Shown here one piece after another: positions 11,014 to 22,815 of a stretch of 64,000 bases of DNA. The stretch's first letter is position 1, and each line of letters begins with the position of its first letter. The notes below the pieces were generated by a model. That model worked only from the letters and a program-made list of their open reading frames with translations, made no database searches and had not been told where the DNA came from. Source of the stretch: Hypericum androsaemum (Eukaryota > Streptophyta > Magnoliopsida > Malpighiales > Hypericaceae); contig OZ023180.1 of NCBI GenBank assembly GCA_963995505.1, positions 16,072,689 to 16,136,688 of the forward strand. Reading direction: 5' to 3'. The translations under genes and the position numbers were made by a program.

Positions 11014-11052
11014 CCCCCCCCCCCCCCCCCCCGGGGGGGGGGGGGGGGGGGG
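11014..11052. repeat. Abrupt C19-G20 homopolymer junction
   Basis: A run of 19 C passes directly into a run of 20 G. Such a perfectly self-complementary homopolymer block is rare in real plant DNA and is more likely a sequencing or assembly artefact. Confidence 0.85.
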
Positions 11053-11299
11053 TTAACACCAACGACCACCCCTGGACCTCGGGAGAAGATGCCAGTCCCT
11101 GGATATGACTGGGCTTGGTCGGGGGCGAGACGACGAGGACGACAAAATCTGTCTCGAGTCAGAGGTCGCCAGTGGACGGGAAAGCTCTGTCGAACGGAGG
11201 CTAGGCTCAGGCCACCGTAGGGGTTATTCACGGTCAATAGAGGGAGGCCAGCTCCGAGTGCCGGGATGCTCGAGGTGGAAACTCACCTACATATCTGAA

Positions 11300-12310
11300 A
11301 TCTGAAGAGAAAATACCCAAAAGCACACATGAAGGAGAAAAGGAAAAAAAGGAAAATTGCCAAAAGCTTTGGTGATGGTTCGATGGTCTATCATTTGCAG
11401 AAAATTTCCATTGAGACAGAGTGTCGCATTGACTATTTGTTTGTGAATGACCTGTATCCGCAAATCAATTGGTTGATTAAAATTCTTGCACAGCATGTGC
11501 AGCATGTTACTGCTGGTTGTGTTGAGTTGCAGCTTCCCATTACTGGTTTGGATTCTAGGAATTCTCTTGTGGATGTGGATGTGGATGGTGTAATTTCTTT
11601 GGATGGGCAGTCATTAGGTGCAGTTGCTGCGATTTTGGATAGAAATGGGCTGGCCATCAACGCATCCGTAAAGGAAGCCGAGTTGAGGCTTCCTCCTATT
11701 TTGGGAGGAGTACAGCCTCATACTACTGTTGTTAATGAGATGACGGAGGCTGTAGCCTCGGTGGACGAGTGGTTTCATCAGATTTTTGTTCAATATTTCA
11801 GTTGGTGTTCTGAGTGAGGAGATGTTACAGCCTAGTGTCGTGCGCAAGCGGGGTTATTGGGGGCCTCCGATGTAATCAAGTTACTGTGAGCGAAGGCCAT
11901 GTAAAAAGCAGCGGCTCTAATGACATTTTTGTTGCGAAAATTGAAGAACATGTCGCCTAAGAAGACAAAGCCGGTGCTACGTCTTGGGTCGTTAATCTCT
12001 GGCATGTAAGTTCAAAAAGAGGCGCTTCATGCGGAGCTCACTACGTAGGCATGGCGTCTTGCCATCGTGATCGGTCTTTCCTGGGAGGAGGATACTTCAA
12101 ATATTCTCCAACTGATAGAGGATGCTGTCTGCGGTTCAAACCAATTTTGGTTTTTCGACCCTCCTTAATTTGTTCCTGCTTGGTTGTGTATTTTTGCTTG
12201 CGCTTCTCTTGGTGTATATTTGGGTCAATTTTAGGCGACCGTAGGGCTTTTTGGATTTGACTATTTTGGCGACACTTTGGTGTTCGTTACCAGATAGTAT
12301 CTATCATCGC
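11300..12310 (+). other. Retroelement-like coding remnant
   Basis: An open frame at 11329-11817 (VELQLPITGLDSR, then GAVAAILDRNGLAINASVKEAELRL) loosely recalls the RNase H-like tail of plant LINE proteins (an 'AVIRDHNG'-type phrase followed by 'A-E'). It is followed by several stops and GT-rich sequence. I cannot confirm the family. A LINE remnant is the most economical reading. Confidence 0.3.
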
Positions 12311-12744
12311 AGTGCTTGTTGATAAGCATTATCTGGTACTTCTTATGTATTTTGGTGGACATTTGGCGAAATACAATATTTACTATAAAAAATATCAAAC
12401 AAGCAAGTCTAGCACAAACTATTATCTTAAAATATTTTTCAAAGACTGTATACAAATATATGTATTTATTGAACAAATTACTTTATTCAAAAATTGGCAC
12501 CAATATTTGATACTAAAATTTTCTGAAAAATATTAGTTATTACGATAGAAAAATTATCAAATTTTAACATTAGTTCTGACTTAGGACCGATACTTTTTAT
12601 CAGAGGTTATTAATTTAGAGTATACTTTTAGATGATTTTACTGTAATGGAAGTTAAACTTGATTTGAATAACTTTTCTCTTTGTAGATTGTGTCATATTT
12701 CTAAGCTTCAGAACCTTATAACTGATCGTTAAGTATATAAATAA

Positions 12745-14063
12745 GGAAAAAGTCCTATTTAGTACTCTGTGGTATTAGACTTTCAGAATTAAGATCATGT
12801 GATTTCAAATCATGAATCTAGTACCACGTGGTTTACACATTTTTCCCCGGGCAGGTCCAGAGTAGTTGCCCGGCCAAATGGGCTTGAAACACTGTCATTT
12901 TTACCCGACATGGCGGACACGTGGCGACAAGTGGGTTTAGTTGATGATGACGTATAATACGATAAATTACCAAAATAATCCCCAATTTTTATATTTTTCC
13001 AGAAAAACCCAAAAAATCATCCTGGAACCAAAATCAAAAGCCCCTTTCCTTCTTCAACTGAAGATGTCAAACCCAATCAACCGGAAGAACGGTGGTGATG
13101 GGCTCCATGACCTTGAGAACGTAGCCGCACTTCTTCCCGTTGATTTTTTTTGAGAAACTTTCTAGTTGATTTCCACCGTCAAAACCATAAATTCCACCTT
13201 CTTGGCCTTCTCTCCTCCTCTAAAATTTCCACCGTCAAAACCATAAATCTCTAGCTCTCTAACAACAAAAAAACCATAATTTCTGGTGAACGACCAGCGA
13301 CTAGCCACCAGCCCCGTCTCCTCCATCTCCGGTGTACCCTTCTTCTTCACCTGATCTTGACGACGGCGGTGACCTCTGCAACGGTGGCCAACAGTATCCT
13401 TCTTCTTTCCGCTCAAGCACCAACCAGATCTGCGGTTGTCTTTCTTCTCCACCTTCTCCCCCCGCTCCCTACTCAAGCACCAACCAGATCTGACTGTGCC
13501 CAAGGGACAACCGCGGTGATTGGGGTTTTAAAGGTGGAAGCCGAAGTGGATGACGAAGTGGTGAAGGAGGCTGGAGCAGAAGCAGGGGTGGAGATCTTGG
13601 GGGGGCGGTACGGTTCGAGGGGTTGTGGTGGCAAAGACGGCGGACGAGGATTTCGCTGTTGTCTTTGTATGTTAGATTAGAAATTTTCTATTTGATATTC
13701 ATGGTGAGGCAAGCTGTGTTGATGAATGGTCCCCAGTTAACTCATTGTCTTCGTTGTGGTGAAAAAATGGGTTTTTTAATATAGAATTTAAATAATGGGT
13801 TTTTTAAAAATTATAAACAAATTTGGGACTAAAATAGTAATTTATCAAACGACACGTAATCGTCGACTTTATCCAATCACTTGCCATGTGTCAACCACGT
13901 GGGCACAAAAATGGTTGGTTTCGAGCACATTTGGCAGGGCAGCTACCCAGGACCTGCCCGAGAAAAAGTTTGTAAACCACAGGATACTAAATTCCCAATT
14001 TGAAACCACATGGTCTTAATTATGAAAGTCTGAAACCACAGGGTACTTTTTAGGACTTTTCCC
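12745..14063. mobile_element. Non-autonomous MULE with perfect 9-bp target duplication
   Basis: The 1319-bp element is flanked by identical tataaataa (12736-12744 and 14064-14072), the 9-bp duplication typical of Mutator-like elements. The ends ggaaaaagtcc and ggacttttccc are inverted, and the TIRs continue through 'agtactctgtggt', 'ctttcagaattaagaccatgtg' and CCCGGGCAGGTCC-type blocks for more than 100 bp. The interior holds CT-rich, coding-like sequence (13300-13680) with a repeated phrase 'ctcaagcaccaaccagatctg'. I cannot assign this to a gene, and no transposase is visible. Confidence 0.9.
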
Positions 14064-14072
14064 TATAAATAA

Positions 14073-15720
14073 AGTAGACAATGTGTCGTTTCAATGGAAT
14101 TGAACTTCATCCCACCCTAGACATACTTTTATACTCTGAATTTCCAACCTAATATGACCACAGGTTGCTTTGTTCCTAAAACTATTTAGAAATTTCTAAC
14201 ATTTGAAATAATATACTAAAAGGTTCAAATTTTGTTAAATTAATATCTAATTTTTGAAAAATGAACTCATTAGTTGAAGTGGCCAATTTTTATATAGCTA
14301 CAGTTAAGCTATCACATGAGAAAAAAAATATATCCTTCTATAACTTAAACCATTTATCACCACCTCCATCAAAACGACTTCCATCTTCAAAATCTTTTTG
14401 CAGGTGGCCAGAACATTTTGAAACTTCTCATCATTTGGCAAGAAGATAATAAACATAGTAATTAGGAGTCCGAAATTCCAAATGGAAGCAGAGTAACATT
14501 TCATCTTAGTCCCAAATAGCCGCCAATAATAATTTCTTTCAATCAAAACAGGTGCACAGTAGCCCACACAAGGAACGCCATATTCCCACTTCTATTATAT
14601 TTTCCGCTAAATTGAGCAGATTTTGAACAAAAGGTTGCAACCGGGCAATTTTTAACAAAAGCCAATCCGGAAGTCAACTCAGTCACAGGCAACGACTTTG
14701 TTTATTGGTGCTAGAGGATGCTATCTTGTGATGAAATTTAGGCGTAGCTATAGATATCCAATGTAAAGAGATTTGTGCTAATTTTGATACTTTTGATGTA
14801 ATTTTTTATTAACAAAATACAATTATACTTATAAAAAAACTGATCTTACTAAAATCTCATTCAAACTTCACCCACTTGCTGGTCTAATACACACCTAGAC
14901 CCAAGTCAAACATGTTCAATCTACCACAAACAACAATCCACACGCAAGCTACAGATTCTTTCCTCAAACAAGATATCTCAGATTACTTTCTCTCACTTTG
15001 GATTTATGATTAATTGATTGGGTTTGCATGCTTTTGGGTTTAAGGTTCACACAAGTGATAAAAGGGTGTGGAAGGGTTGTTTTGACGGAGATATGGGTAT
15101 TTTGGTAGTTTCATGACAAATAGTCAAAGTGGGAAAGAATATTTTAGTAATCAGTTGAGTCAAAAAATAGTCTCCGGAAATAAAGAGTTCGATTTTTAAG
15201 TACCGTTTGGAATATTTGCGGATTTGGTGACAAATGGAACTTAGGCCTGCTTATAAAAAAAAATGGAACTTAGGCCTTCGAATTGATTGAAGAATTGGAC
15301 AACATGAAACTGAAATAAGTACCCCAACTCAAGTCAAAATCCACAAATTTCAGATGAAGTAAGTCGGCCCTTTCATGATTAATCCGGAGGTCGTCATAAG
15401 TTATTATAACAAAAATCAGGCTGATCAGCCGGCTAAGCAACAATCAGCTCATGAGAAAATGGTAACCACTACGTTTCTTTAAAAGGCAAATATTTATACC
15501 AAATTATACTTGTCAGGGATCCAACGGTAAATTTCCGCTAATTCATATACGTATTGTAATCGTCATTGGCTGATAACCACTACCGACAATCCCAATTTGT
15601 CAAGTTGCTGTCGAAATTGTTAACCAATTCTACATTTGGTAATTTGTTCAACTTTTTTAGGCTATGCAAGCGACAGAGAATTGTTAATCGTACTATAATA
15701 AAGAAAATTTCCTTTTTAGA
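14073..15720. other. Intergenic, no gene seen
   Basis: AT-rich sequence with a LINE/SINE-like tail at about 14790-14840 (aattatacttataaaaaa). No protein family or intact element is recognisable. Confidence 0.4.
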
Positions 15721-15739
15721 TGGTTAGATGTGTCACATA

Positions 15740-16265
15740 AAAATGTCAAAACTATTTCTAAACTCCAAACTCAAAAACTTGAACTCAAACCCCAAACACC
15801 AAACCCAAAATTCAAACCCCAAACCCCGGACAACAGGCCCCCGGCCCTGGACCCGAACCCCAAATCCCTGACCCCTGACCTATGGACCCCGGATCCCGTA
15901 CCCTCGGACCACAAACTCCAAACCCCAAACTCGAAACCCCAAAACGCCAAACCCCAAACCCAAAACCCTGGACCCTCGCGACCCGCACCCCGAACCCGGA
16001 CCCCACCCCTGACCTCGGACACTCCGACCCTCGAATTCCTGGACCATGGACCCTGCCCCGAACCCTAGACCCCGAATCCCCGACCCACAGAACCCCGCCC
16101 CCAGACCCCCGATTCCCTGGACCTCGGATCCCAGACCCCCAAACTCCTGAATCCCTAGACTCCGAACCCCTGACCCCGAACCCCTGACCCCCGTACCTCG
16201 GACATCGGACGCCGAACCTCGGACCCCCAGACGCTAACTTCCAGGGACCCTGAACCCCCACCCCC
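15740..16265. repeat. Degenerate C-rich heptamer-like repeat (CCCNRAAC/CCCNGAC), telomere-like
   Basis: More than 500 bp of strongly strand-biased sequence built from short words such as ccccaaa, ccctgac, cccggac and ccccgaa, with a spacing close to 7 bp. It resembles badly decayed CCCTAAA-type telomere DNA or a related minisatellite. The Pro/Thr/Asn-rich and Gly/Arg/Val-rich frames across it come from the repeat, not from genes. Flanking DNA to 16450 is low-complexity AAATTTT. Confidence 0.7.
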
Positions 16266-16269
16266 GAAT

Positions 16270-17570
16270 TGAATTCGAAATAATTATTTAAATTTTGAAT
16301 TTTTAATAACAATTCAAAATGTTACAAATTTTTTGAAAATTTTCGTAAATGTTTTTGAAAATGTTCAAAAATTTTCATTTTTTTTTGTAAAATTCAAAAT
16401 TTTTGAATTTTTTAGAAATATTTCAAGATTTGAGTTTAGGATTAGGGTTAATGTTTGTGTTTAATATTTTTGGGAAAAAATAAATAAAAAATTAGACTTA
16501 TACTTAAAGTAACAAATTAAGTTGCCTACTATTCTTAGCTCCAAATGAATCAAAAGGCCACACGGTTCACTTAAATGTTCTCTTTCATAAATTAAATATT
16601 TTTTTTAGGAAAATAAATTAAAGATTGGTGGTATAGTTGTTAGGGGTTTCCTGGGGCACGGGAAATTTGGCGGGGTTTCAAATTTCAATCCCATGTTTTT
16701 CCCCTTTTCATATCAGTATATACTTACTTTTAAAATTTTTTTTACATAATATGAACAAATTCGAATTGAATGCGACACGATTTGACTCGAACAAAATCCA
16801 AGCTGAATTCGCCGTTCAACGAATTATAAAAATCTTGAAGTTTATTCAATTCGTCTCAAGATAAAGATTGAAATTTTTGGCAAATCAATTTTTGACAAAT
16901 TAAATTGAATCACAAATCATATTCTAACAATAAGCGGATGAGTTGGACGTCGGTCTCAAATATCCAACAACCGAAGGATGATGAGACTGACATGTCGAAC
17001 CGACATCATCGGTGTAGAAAATATCGAACCACCGAGAGGGAAAGCATTAATCGGAGGCGTCAGCCTGTGGTTAGAAAATTTGTCAAAGCCGATGGACGGA
17101 TCGTAATGACAAATACAATGTCAATTACATAAGATTTTCTTCCCAACTACCGTTTCTCAGAGCTCAACCACCAGCTACCAAGCATTGAAAATCCCACTCG
17201 CTAAACACCAATACACCATTAGCAGAAGATCAAACGCAATCAAACAATAGCTATAACCACCAACCCATTACGTAAACCAGACCAAAAATTTAAAAAAAAA
17301 AGAAGAAGGAAAAAAGGAATCAATGGGATGAGAAACTAAAACCATTTACCCTTTGATTCATCTTTTTTTCCGTTTCCTGCATTCTAGACTAGAAAAATTC
17401 TAAGGCAACCAAACCACAAGATTTTAAGGGGAAAAAATTAAAATCCCTAACAAGAATCCATCACATGGTTTTAAGAAACGACATACTAACTGTCACCCTA
17501 AGCTGTCATATCATATTACACCAAAAACTCCTACCCTCCCTAACTAACACTATCCTTACCGGCTGGAAAT
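16270..17570. other. AT-rich intergenic DNA downstream of the GATA gene
   Basis: Positions 16270-16420 are low-complexity AT, and a stretch near 16900-17130 has a coding-like look but no family match. Positions 17150-17570 are AC/AT-rich and adjoin the 3' end of the GATA gene, so part of them is likely its 3' untranslated region. Confidence 0.4.
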
Positions 17571-17620
17571 TTAAAAAAAATATCCCACAAAAATGAAACC
17601 GGAAAATAAATTAAGAAAGT

Positions 17621-18875
17621 CTATCCCACACCTTTTTCGGTGGAGTGAGCAGCGGGAAGGCCGATCATCTCCTTCCGCTTTCTCATCTCGACCACCTTCC
17701 GATGCGAATTCGAATGCAGCTCGCTGCAGAACGTGGGGCTGTTGGCAGGGCGGTACTCGGGCACCAGCCTGCCGGACTTGTACCGCACCCCACACGCGTT
17801 GCACAGCGTCTTCGCCCCGAGCGGCCCTGCTCGCCACTGCGGGGTCTTCTCCACCCCGCAGTGCTGGCACTTCCTCCCGAGCGAAGGCGCCCGTCGCGCC
17901 TGGGCCTGTCTCGCGTAGATGCCGTGGTGCTTGTACCAGCTGCATTGCAGCTTCTTCGGGGGACTACGCTTGCTCCGCGCCTTCTTCTCCACAATGCTGC
18001 TGCTGCCGTTGCTGCTGCTGCTGCTGCTGGTGTTGGTGAGGGCGGTGGTGGTGGTGGTCTCGAGGACAGAAACGGGGCTGCTTTGCTTGGCGGGGAGGAA
18101 AACGTCGTCGTCGTGGTGGCTCGAGAGGAAGCCCGGGAACGTCTCAACCGCCGGGAACGCGTCTTTGTTCGATATCCATTCCAGCTCCTCCTCTATGAGC
18201 GGCGAGTCCTGCAACAGTGAGTCGGCCCGAGTTAACTCGCCGGTTACATTCTCAGAGTTCACCTCATCGGATAAAAGACTAGTTTGACTTTTGTTTAGTG
18301 ACATGAATTTAATTAATAAAAATAAGAAAATATTTACGGAGCGGGGATTATTTAATTTTATTAACAAGGGAACAAAATAAATATGGAAGGTACGTTATGG
18401 TCCTCCCAAAGTGGGAGATGGCTGGCCACCGCAATTGGGTGGAGCATTTAATGGCCACAACGAAAACCTTGTGAGCCTGCGAATTTACTATACTGCCCCT
18501 ACTCCATCCCCACAACCACATAATTGACCCGACCCGTCATTTTCAGTAAATAATTGAAAACTCAAAAAATAAAACTCAGAAACAGCTCGCTCATGCCCAC
18601 CGAGGCAGACTCGCCCGAGTCGACTCAGCCAAAAGCCCCGCCCTTCTGAGAAACGGCTCGTTTGTTTTTGAAAGAGGACTTACGGCGAATGGGCCGGAAC
18701 AGTCGTCCGGTCGTAAGACGGTGAGGAGGGCGGAGCCGAGGGCAGTCGGGGTGAACGAAGCCCTACTCGCCTCCTTGTTCTTCAGCGCGGCGCCGTTTCG
18801 TTCCTCCTCGTCCTCATCTCCCGAACCGAAGTCCAGGAGGTCGTCCATGAACCTGGCCGGGTCAGAAGACTCCAT
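17621..18875 (-). CDS. GATA zinc-finger transcription factor, subfamily A (GATA5/6/7-like)
   Basis: Two exons are inferred. Exon 1 runs 18875-18684 ([17 protein letters not shown] to GPFA) and ends at a strong GTAAGT donor. Exon 2 runs about 18262-17621 after an AG on the minus strand, giving about 277 residues. The class IV-type plant GATA finger C-x2-C-x18-C-x2-C is seen as [12 protein letters not shown] then TLCNACG, followed by the basic tail [16 protein letters not shown] and [13 protein letters not shown], which are hallmarks of subfamily A. The acidic motif [18 protein letters not shown] upstream is typical of the GATA5/6/7 group. A basic [10 protein letters not shown] stretch probably serves nuclear import. 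The product should bind WGATAR promoter elements, often in light-responsive genes. The usual GPLGPKT reads GPLGAKT here. The exact acceptor is uncertain by a few codons. Confidence 0.92.
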
Positions 18876-19394
18876 TTCTTTGGCTTAGTAACGGGGGGAA
18901 ATTGGATAATAGGGAGAGTTTTTTTTTTTTGTCTTTTAATTTTGAGTGTTGTTGTGAGTTGTGGAAATTTGTTAGGTTATTTATTTGTCAAGGTGGAGAT
19001 TGACTCGAGGAGGAGTGAGTGGGAGGGGGAGGGTTTTTGGCTTTTGGTTGGGGGAATTTTCAATTTTCTCCTCTTGAGCGTTTTATAATTGTTATCTTTC
19101 TTTCTTTTGCCAATTTTTATTTATTATTATTTTTTGGGGAAGGTTATTATTATTTGATTCATTTGCTCTATGGTTTGTGTAAATTCTGCTTTTTACTCTG
19201 TCATATTACTCTTGGTCATGTTACTTTGCCTTCCACGACTTTTATGCCGTTAAAACAAGTACTCACTTGTATCTTGATTATTCAAGTCTCAAGAACGAAC
19301 ATATTTTATAATTTAGTTTTGACACCTCTTACAATTCAACCAACTTAAATTTTGATAAGACAGGCCAAAAGTTATTTTTGTTATAAAAAAATTA
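18876..19394. other. 5' flank of the GATA gene
   Basis: T-rich and purine-rich sequence directly upstream of the GATA start, which is presumably its promoter and leader. No convincing TATA box or other element was picked out. The MULE at 19395 lies about 520 bp upstream of the start codon. Confidence 0.4.
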
Positions 19395-20552
19395 GAGCAA
19401 ATTGTCCTCTGGTCCCTGGAGTTTGATTAAATCACTATTTTTATCCCTGTTCTTTTGAAATTAAAACTTTGGTCCCCCTAGTTTGCTTAAATATCACTCC
19501 CGGGTCCCTCGCTAATGTCATTTTTTGTCATGAAAATAACTATTATGCCCTTACATTTAAATCTAAAAAAACTCTGGCGATAGAGACAATTCGTCGTTCA
19601 TCTTCTCCGGTAAGAGTAACATTGGAACCAAGTTCAACACCAAAATTACACCACTTAAATCCTATAAGCTACTTCGCAAATGGGACGAAGCATGAGAGGT
19701 TTCCCCAATTTAATTTTAATTCCAATTCCAATTCCTTGCCATCCTATAATCCTATAATCGAAACTTTAGGTTTCTCTGCCAAGCCCAAGTCAATTCCTTG
19801 CCATCCTATAATCGAAATGCAGATGTGACAGTGCCTTTTAGCCTTATGGATTTTTGGTCTTGAAGAGTGACGCCGCTGACGGACTTGAACCCAGACCTCG
19901 CTGTCTACGTGAGCACCACCGAACTTGGACCTCGCCATCTTCACAAGCACAATCGAACCCAGGCATTTCCGATGGTGTGGTCAAGCCGTCGGATCCCGTA
20001 ATCCAGCGGGGATTCTGACGCCAATACAGTCTCAATTCGACGCCACCACCTCATTCGGAAGGTTGGCGTTGGAGGTCTGGTCGTATCCCGCCGTAAAGCA
20101 AGCCATCGCCTGGTGCCACCACGGTCCATGTGACCTCGGCCCCACCAAGCCCATCCGCGACATCATCGTCGATGTCTTCTCATTGCTCCTCACCGATTCT
20201 CCAACAACAAAACTAACAAAATTGAAATCAATTAATCGAAAGGAGGAGGTGGTTAGGGGTTTATATTGTGGAGGAGGTCGTGGTGGAAATCAAAAGTTTG
20301 CCCCTTCGTCGGAGTTATGTGTTTGCCGGTCGGATGGTCGGGGAATGGTCGGGGAAGAAGGATATTTTTTTTATTGAAGGGTACAATTATCATTTCCTTG
20401 ATTAAAAATATAAAAAAAATTGGATGATGACATCAGCGAGGGACCTTAGAGTTTAATAAAAACAAACTAGGGGATCAAAATTTCAATTTTGAAACAACAG
20501 GGACAAAAATAATGATTTAAGCAAACACCAGAGACCTTAGGGCAATTTGCTC
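19395..20552. mobile_element. Non-autonomous MULE with perfect 9-bp target duplication
   Basis: The 1158-bp element begins gagcaaattgtcctctggtcc and ends in the inverted gggcaatttgctc. It is flanked by aaaaaatta on both sides (19386-19394, 20553-20561). The interior 19860-20220 has codon-like sequence with an open frame (FGRLALEVWSYPAVKQAIAW, then PIRDIIVDVFSLL) that looks like captured host exon sequence, but I do not recognise the donor gene. No transposase is present. Confidence 0.9.
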
Positions 20553-20903
20553 AAAAAATTATAACCAAGGTATAAAACTTCTTCTTATATCATTCTCCCA
20601 AGAGTCTATATTATATTGTTTTGGTGTGATTATTTAATTCTTTTAGCTCGTGTACATACCTAACATGTAATATGCACATGCTATCCGCCGACAATTTGTT
20701 TAGGCAGGTATCCAAAATTTCAAAACTTATTAAGAAGTAGATGTTTAGTAAAGTGCATATTAGATTAGGGAAATCAATAGGTAAGGACTAAAGAACAAAT
20801 GGGTTCGAGTTTGACTATCTTTTTTCTTTATTTTTGAAGAGTTTTACTATGTTTTGATAGGTTGTAATTGAGAGTCCAACGGAGTGACTGTGGGAGATGG
20901 ACA

Positions 20904-21626
20904 TCCACTACTGTTCCTGTTAAGATTGTTTAAATGAATCGAGGGAGGAGAATCAAACGGCTTAGGGTTTTGTGAAAAATTTTATCGGACCAACTTGCCA
21001 TGAAAGAATAGTCATGTGATTAATTTATTACGCGATAAAATGATGATTATGTGATCAATATTATGTTAAAATGTTTGGTAAATTACTCTTTGTTCCTGGT
21101 GTTTGGTCCCACTTACTTTTGGGTTCCTTGGTTTCAAAAAATGATATCCACTACTGTTCCTGTTAGGATTGTTTAAATGAATCCGAGGAGGAGAATCAGA
21201 CGGCTTAGGATTTTGTGAAAATTCTTATCGGACCAATTTGCCATGAAAGAATAGTCATGTGATCAATTTATTACGCGATAAAATGATGATTATGTGATCA
21301 ATATTATGTTAAAATATTGGGTAAATTATCCCTTGTCCTGGTATTTGGACCCACTTACCTTTGGGTCCCTGGTTTCAAAAAATACATCCACTATTGTTCC
21401 TGTTAATATTGTTTAAATGAATCGAGGGAGGAGAATCAAACGGCTTAGGGTTTTGTGAAAATTCTTATCGGACCAACTTGCCATGAAAGAATAGTCATGT
21501 GATCAATTTATTACACGATAAAATGATGATTATGTGATCAATATTATGTTAAAATATTGGGTAAATTACTCCTTGTCCCTGATGTTTGGTCCCACTTACC
21601 TTTGGGTCCCTTGGTTTCAAAAAATA
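20904..21626. repeat. Three tandem 240-bp copies containing a MULE terminus
   Basis: Units starting tccactactgttcctgtta begin at about 20904, 21147 and 21387 and are roughly 95% alike. Each ends with the left terminal inverted repeat of the neighbouring MULE (taaattactcctt, then 'ggtttcaaaaaa'). The third unit runs directly into the body of that MULE, so a segment spanning flank plus terminus has been tandemly triplicated after insertion. Confidence 0.9.
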
Positions 21627-22815
21627 ATTTTATCATCCCCGTATTTGGATTTAGATATCTCGGGTCCCTGTTACCAGAATATGTCATTTTCTTCGGCTAA
21701 CCTCCACTTGAAAATACTAAAATGCCCTCCAATTAAAAAAAGTCATTTTTCTTCTCTCTTCACCTCTTCTTCCTCTTACTTTTCAACTAAAAATAAAATT
21801 AAAACTCAAACCCAAACATTCTTAATGAAAATCCAAACTAATTAGAGAATCAAAACTTGAAAATCTCTAATTTTAAAAATTCTAATCCGAACACTAAACT
21901 CAAATTGTTCTAATTAAACTCTGGGCTTCGAACCCATCGTCGTCTCCGTGAAAACCCATCGTCATCTCCGTGAGGTCTTTGAACTGTCCCTAATCCACCC
22001 GAAGAATCTCGCATTCAAATGACCTACAACTTCTAGAGCTCCCAACCGTCGCAGCGCCTCTACGTCCCGTCGTCCTCTCGTGGAGCCACGACAACTACGA
22101 GGACACCAACTTCGACAACATCGACTACGACGAGGGAGCCGAGAACAACGAAGGCGGCGAGATCGATCCGCTTGACGTGTTTATGGAGGGGATACACGAG
22201 AATGTGAGGGCGGCCGCTGCTCAGAAGGCGTATGAGAAGAAGGCGGAGAGGTACATGGACGACGACGAGAAGGATACCCCATGGGAGCTTCCTGAATGCA
22301 AAGAAGGATTTGGGACTGACCTTGGCTGATGTATCATGTTCAATTAGAGGTCTTTGATTAACATTCGAAGACGATTACATGCGGAGAGGTACAGGGACGA
22401 CGACGATTACGCACGACCCCATAGGTTTAATTAGAATTGGGGTTTTGATTCAAGTGTTTCTAATTCGAATCCAAAATGCAGCAAATTCTGTTTCTGGTTT
22501 ATTTTAATTTTGATTAATTAAAATTTTTTGATTAAGCTTTTGTATTTATCAAACCAGAGCCGAATAAATCTTTTGTTTGGAGGTTGAAGATGAATTGCGG
22601 AAGAAGGTGAAAGAAGAAAGAGAGATTTTGTTTTTTAAATGGGAGGGATATTTTTGTCTTTTCAAGTAGAAATTTGCCGGAAAAAATGACATATTCCGGC
22701 GACAGGACCCGGAAGTATCTAAAACAAAATACGGAGGAAGGTAAAATCTTTTTTTGAAATCAAGGTATCCGAGGGGAAGGGTGACGAAACACCAAGGACA
22801 AGAGGTAATTTACCC
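21559..22815. mobile_element. Pack-MULE carrying a DEAD-box helicase gene fragment
   Basis: The inverted ends gggtaaattactcc (21559) and ggtaatttaccc (22815) and the shared 'gggtccctggtttcaaaaa' phrases mark the terminal repeats, which extend about 120 bp. No clean 9-bp duplication is visible because the left flank has been tandemly copied. The interior carries a host-gene fragment at about 22050-22330. There is no transposase. Confidence 0.8.
22050..22330 (+). pseudogene. Captured fragment of an RH24-type DEAD-box RNA helicase
   Basis: The translation reads RLYVPS, then NFDNIDYDEGAENN, EIDPLDVFMEGIHENV and KKAERYMDDDEKD, followed after a one-base shift by SFLNAKKDLGLTLADV. This order matches the acidic N-terminal region of plant RH24-type DEAD-box helicases (the family phrase is like EIDPLDAFMEGIHEE). 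The helicase core motifs are not present. The fragment is frameshifted near 22275-22290 and lies inside MULE termini, so it was presumably captured by the transposon. A partial second copy of 'AERYRDDDD' follows at about 22380. Whether it is transcribed is unknown. Confidence 0.72.

Noticed and set aside
15730..16312. Pro/Thr/Asn-rich and Gly/Val/Arg-rich frames
   Set aside because: They are by-products of the C-rich heptamer-like repeat.
17645..18220. 191-codon plus-strand frame
   Set aside because: It is antisense to GATA exon 2; low-complexity Ala/Arg composition from GC-rich codons.
20904..21626. CRISPR-like array
   Set aside because: The units are 240-bp tandem copies of a transposon end with no short spacers; the DNA is plant nuclear.
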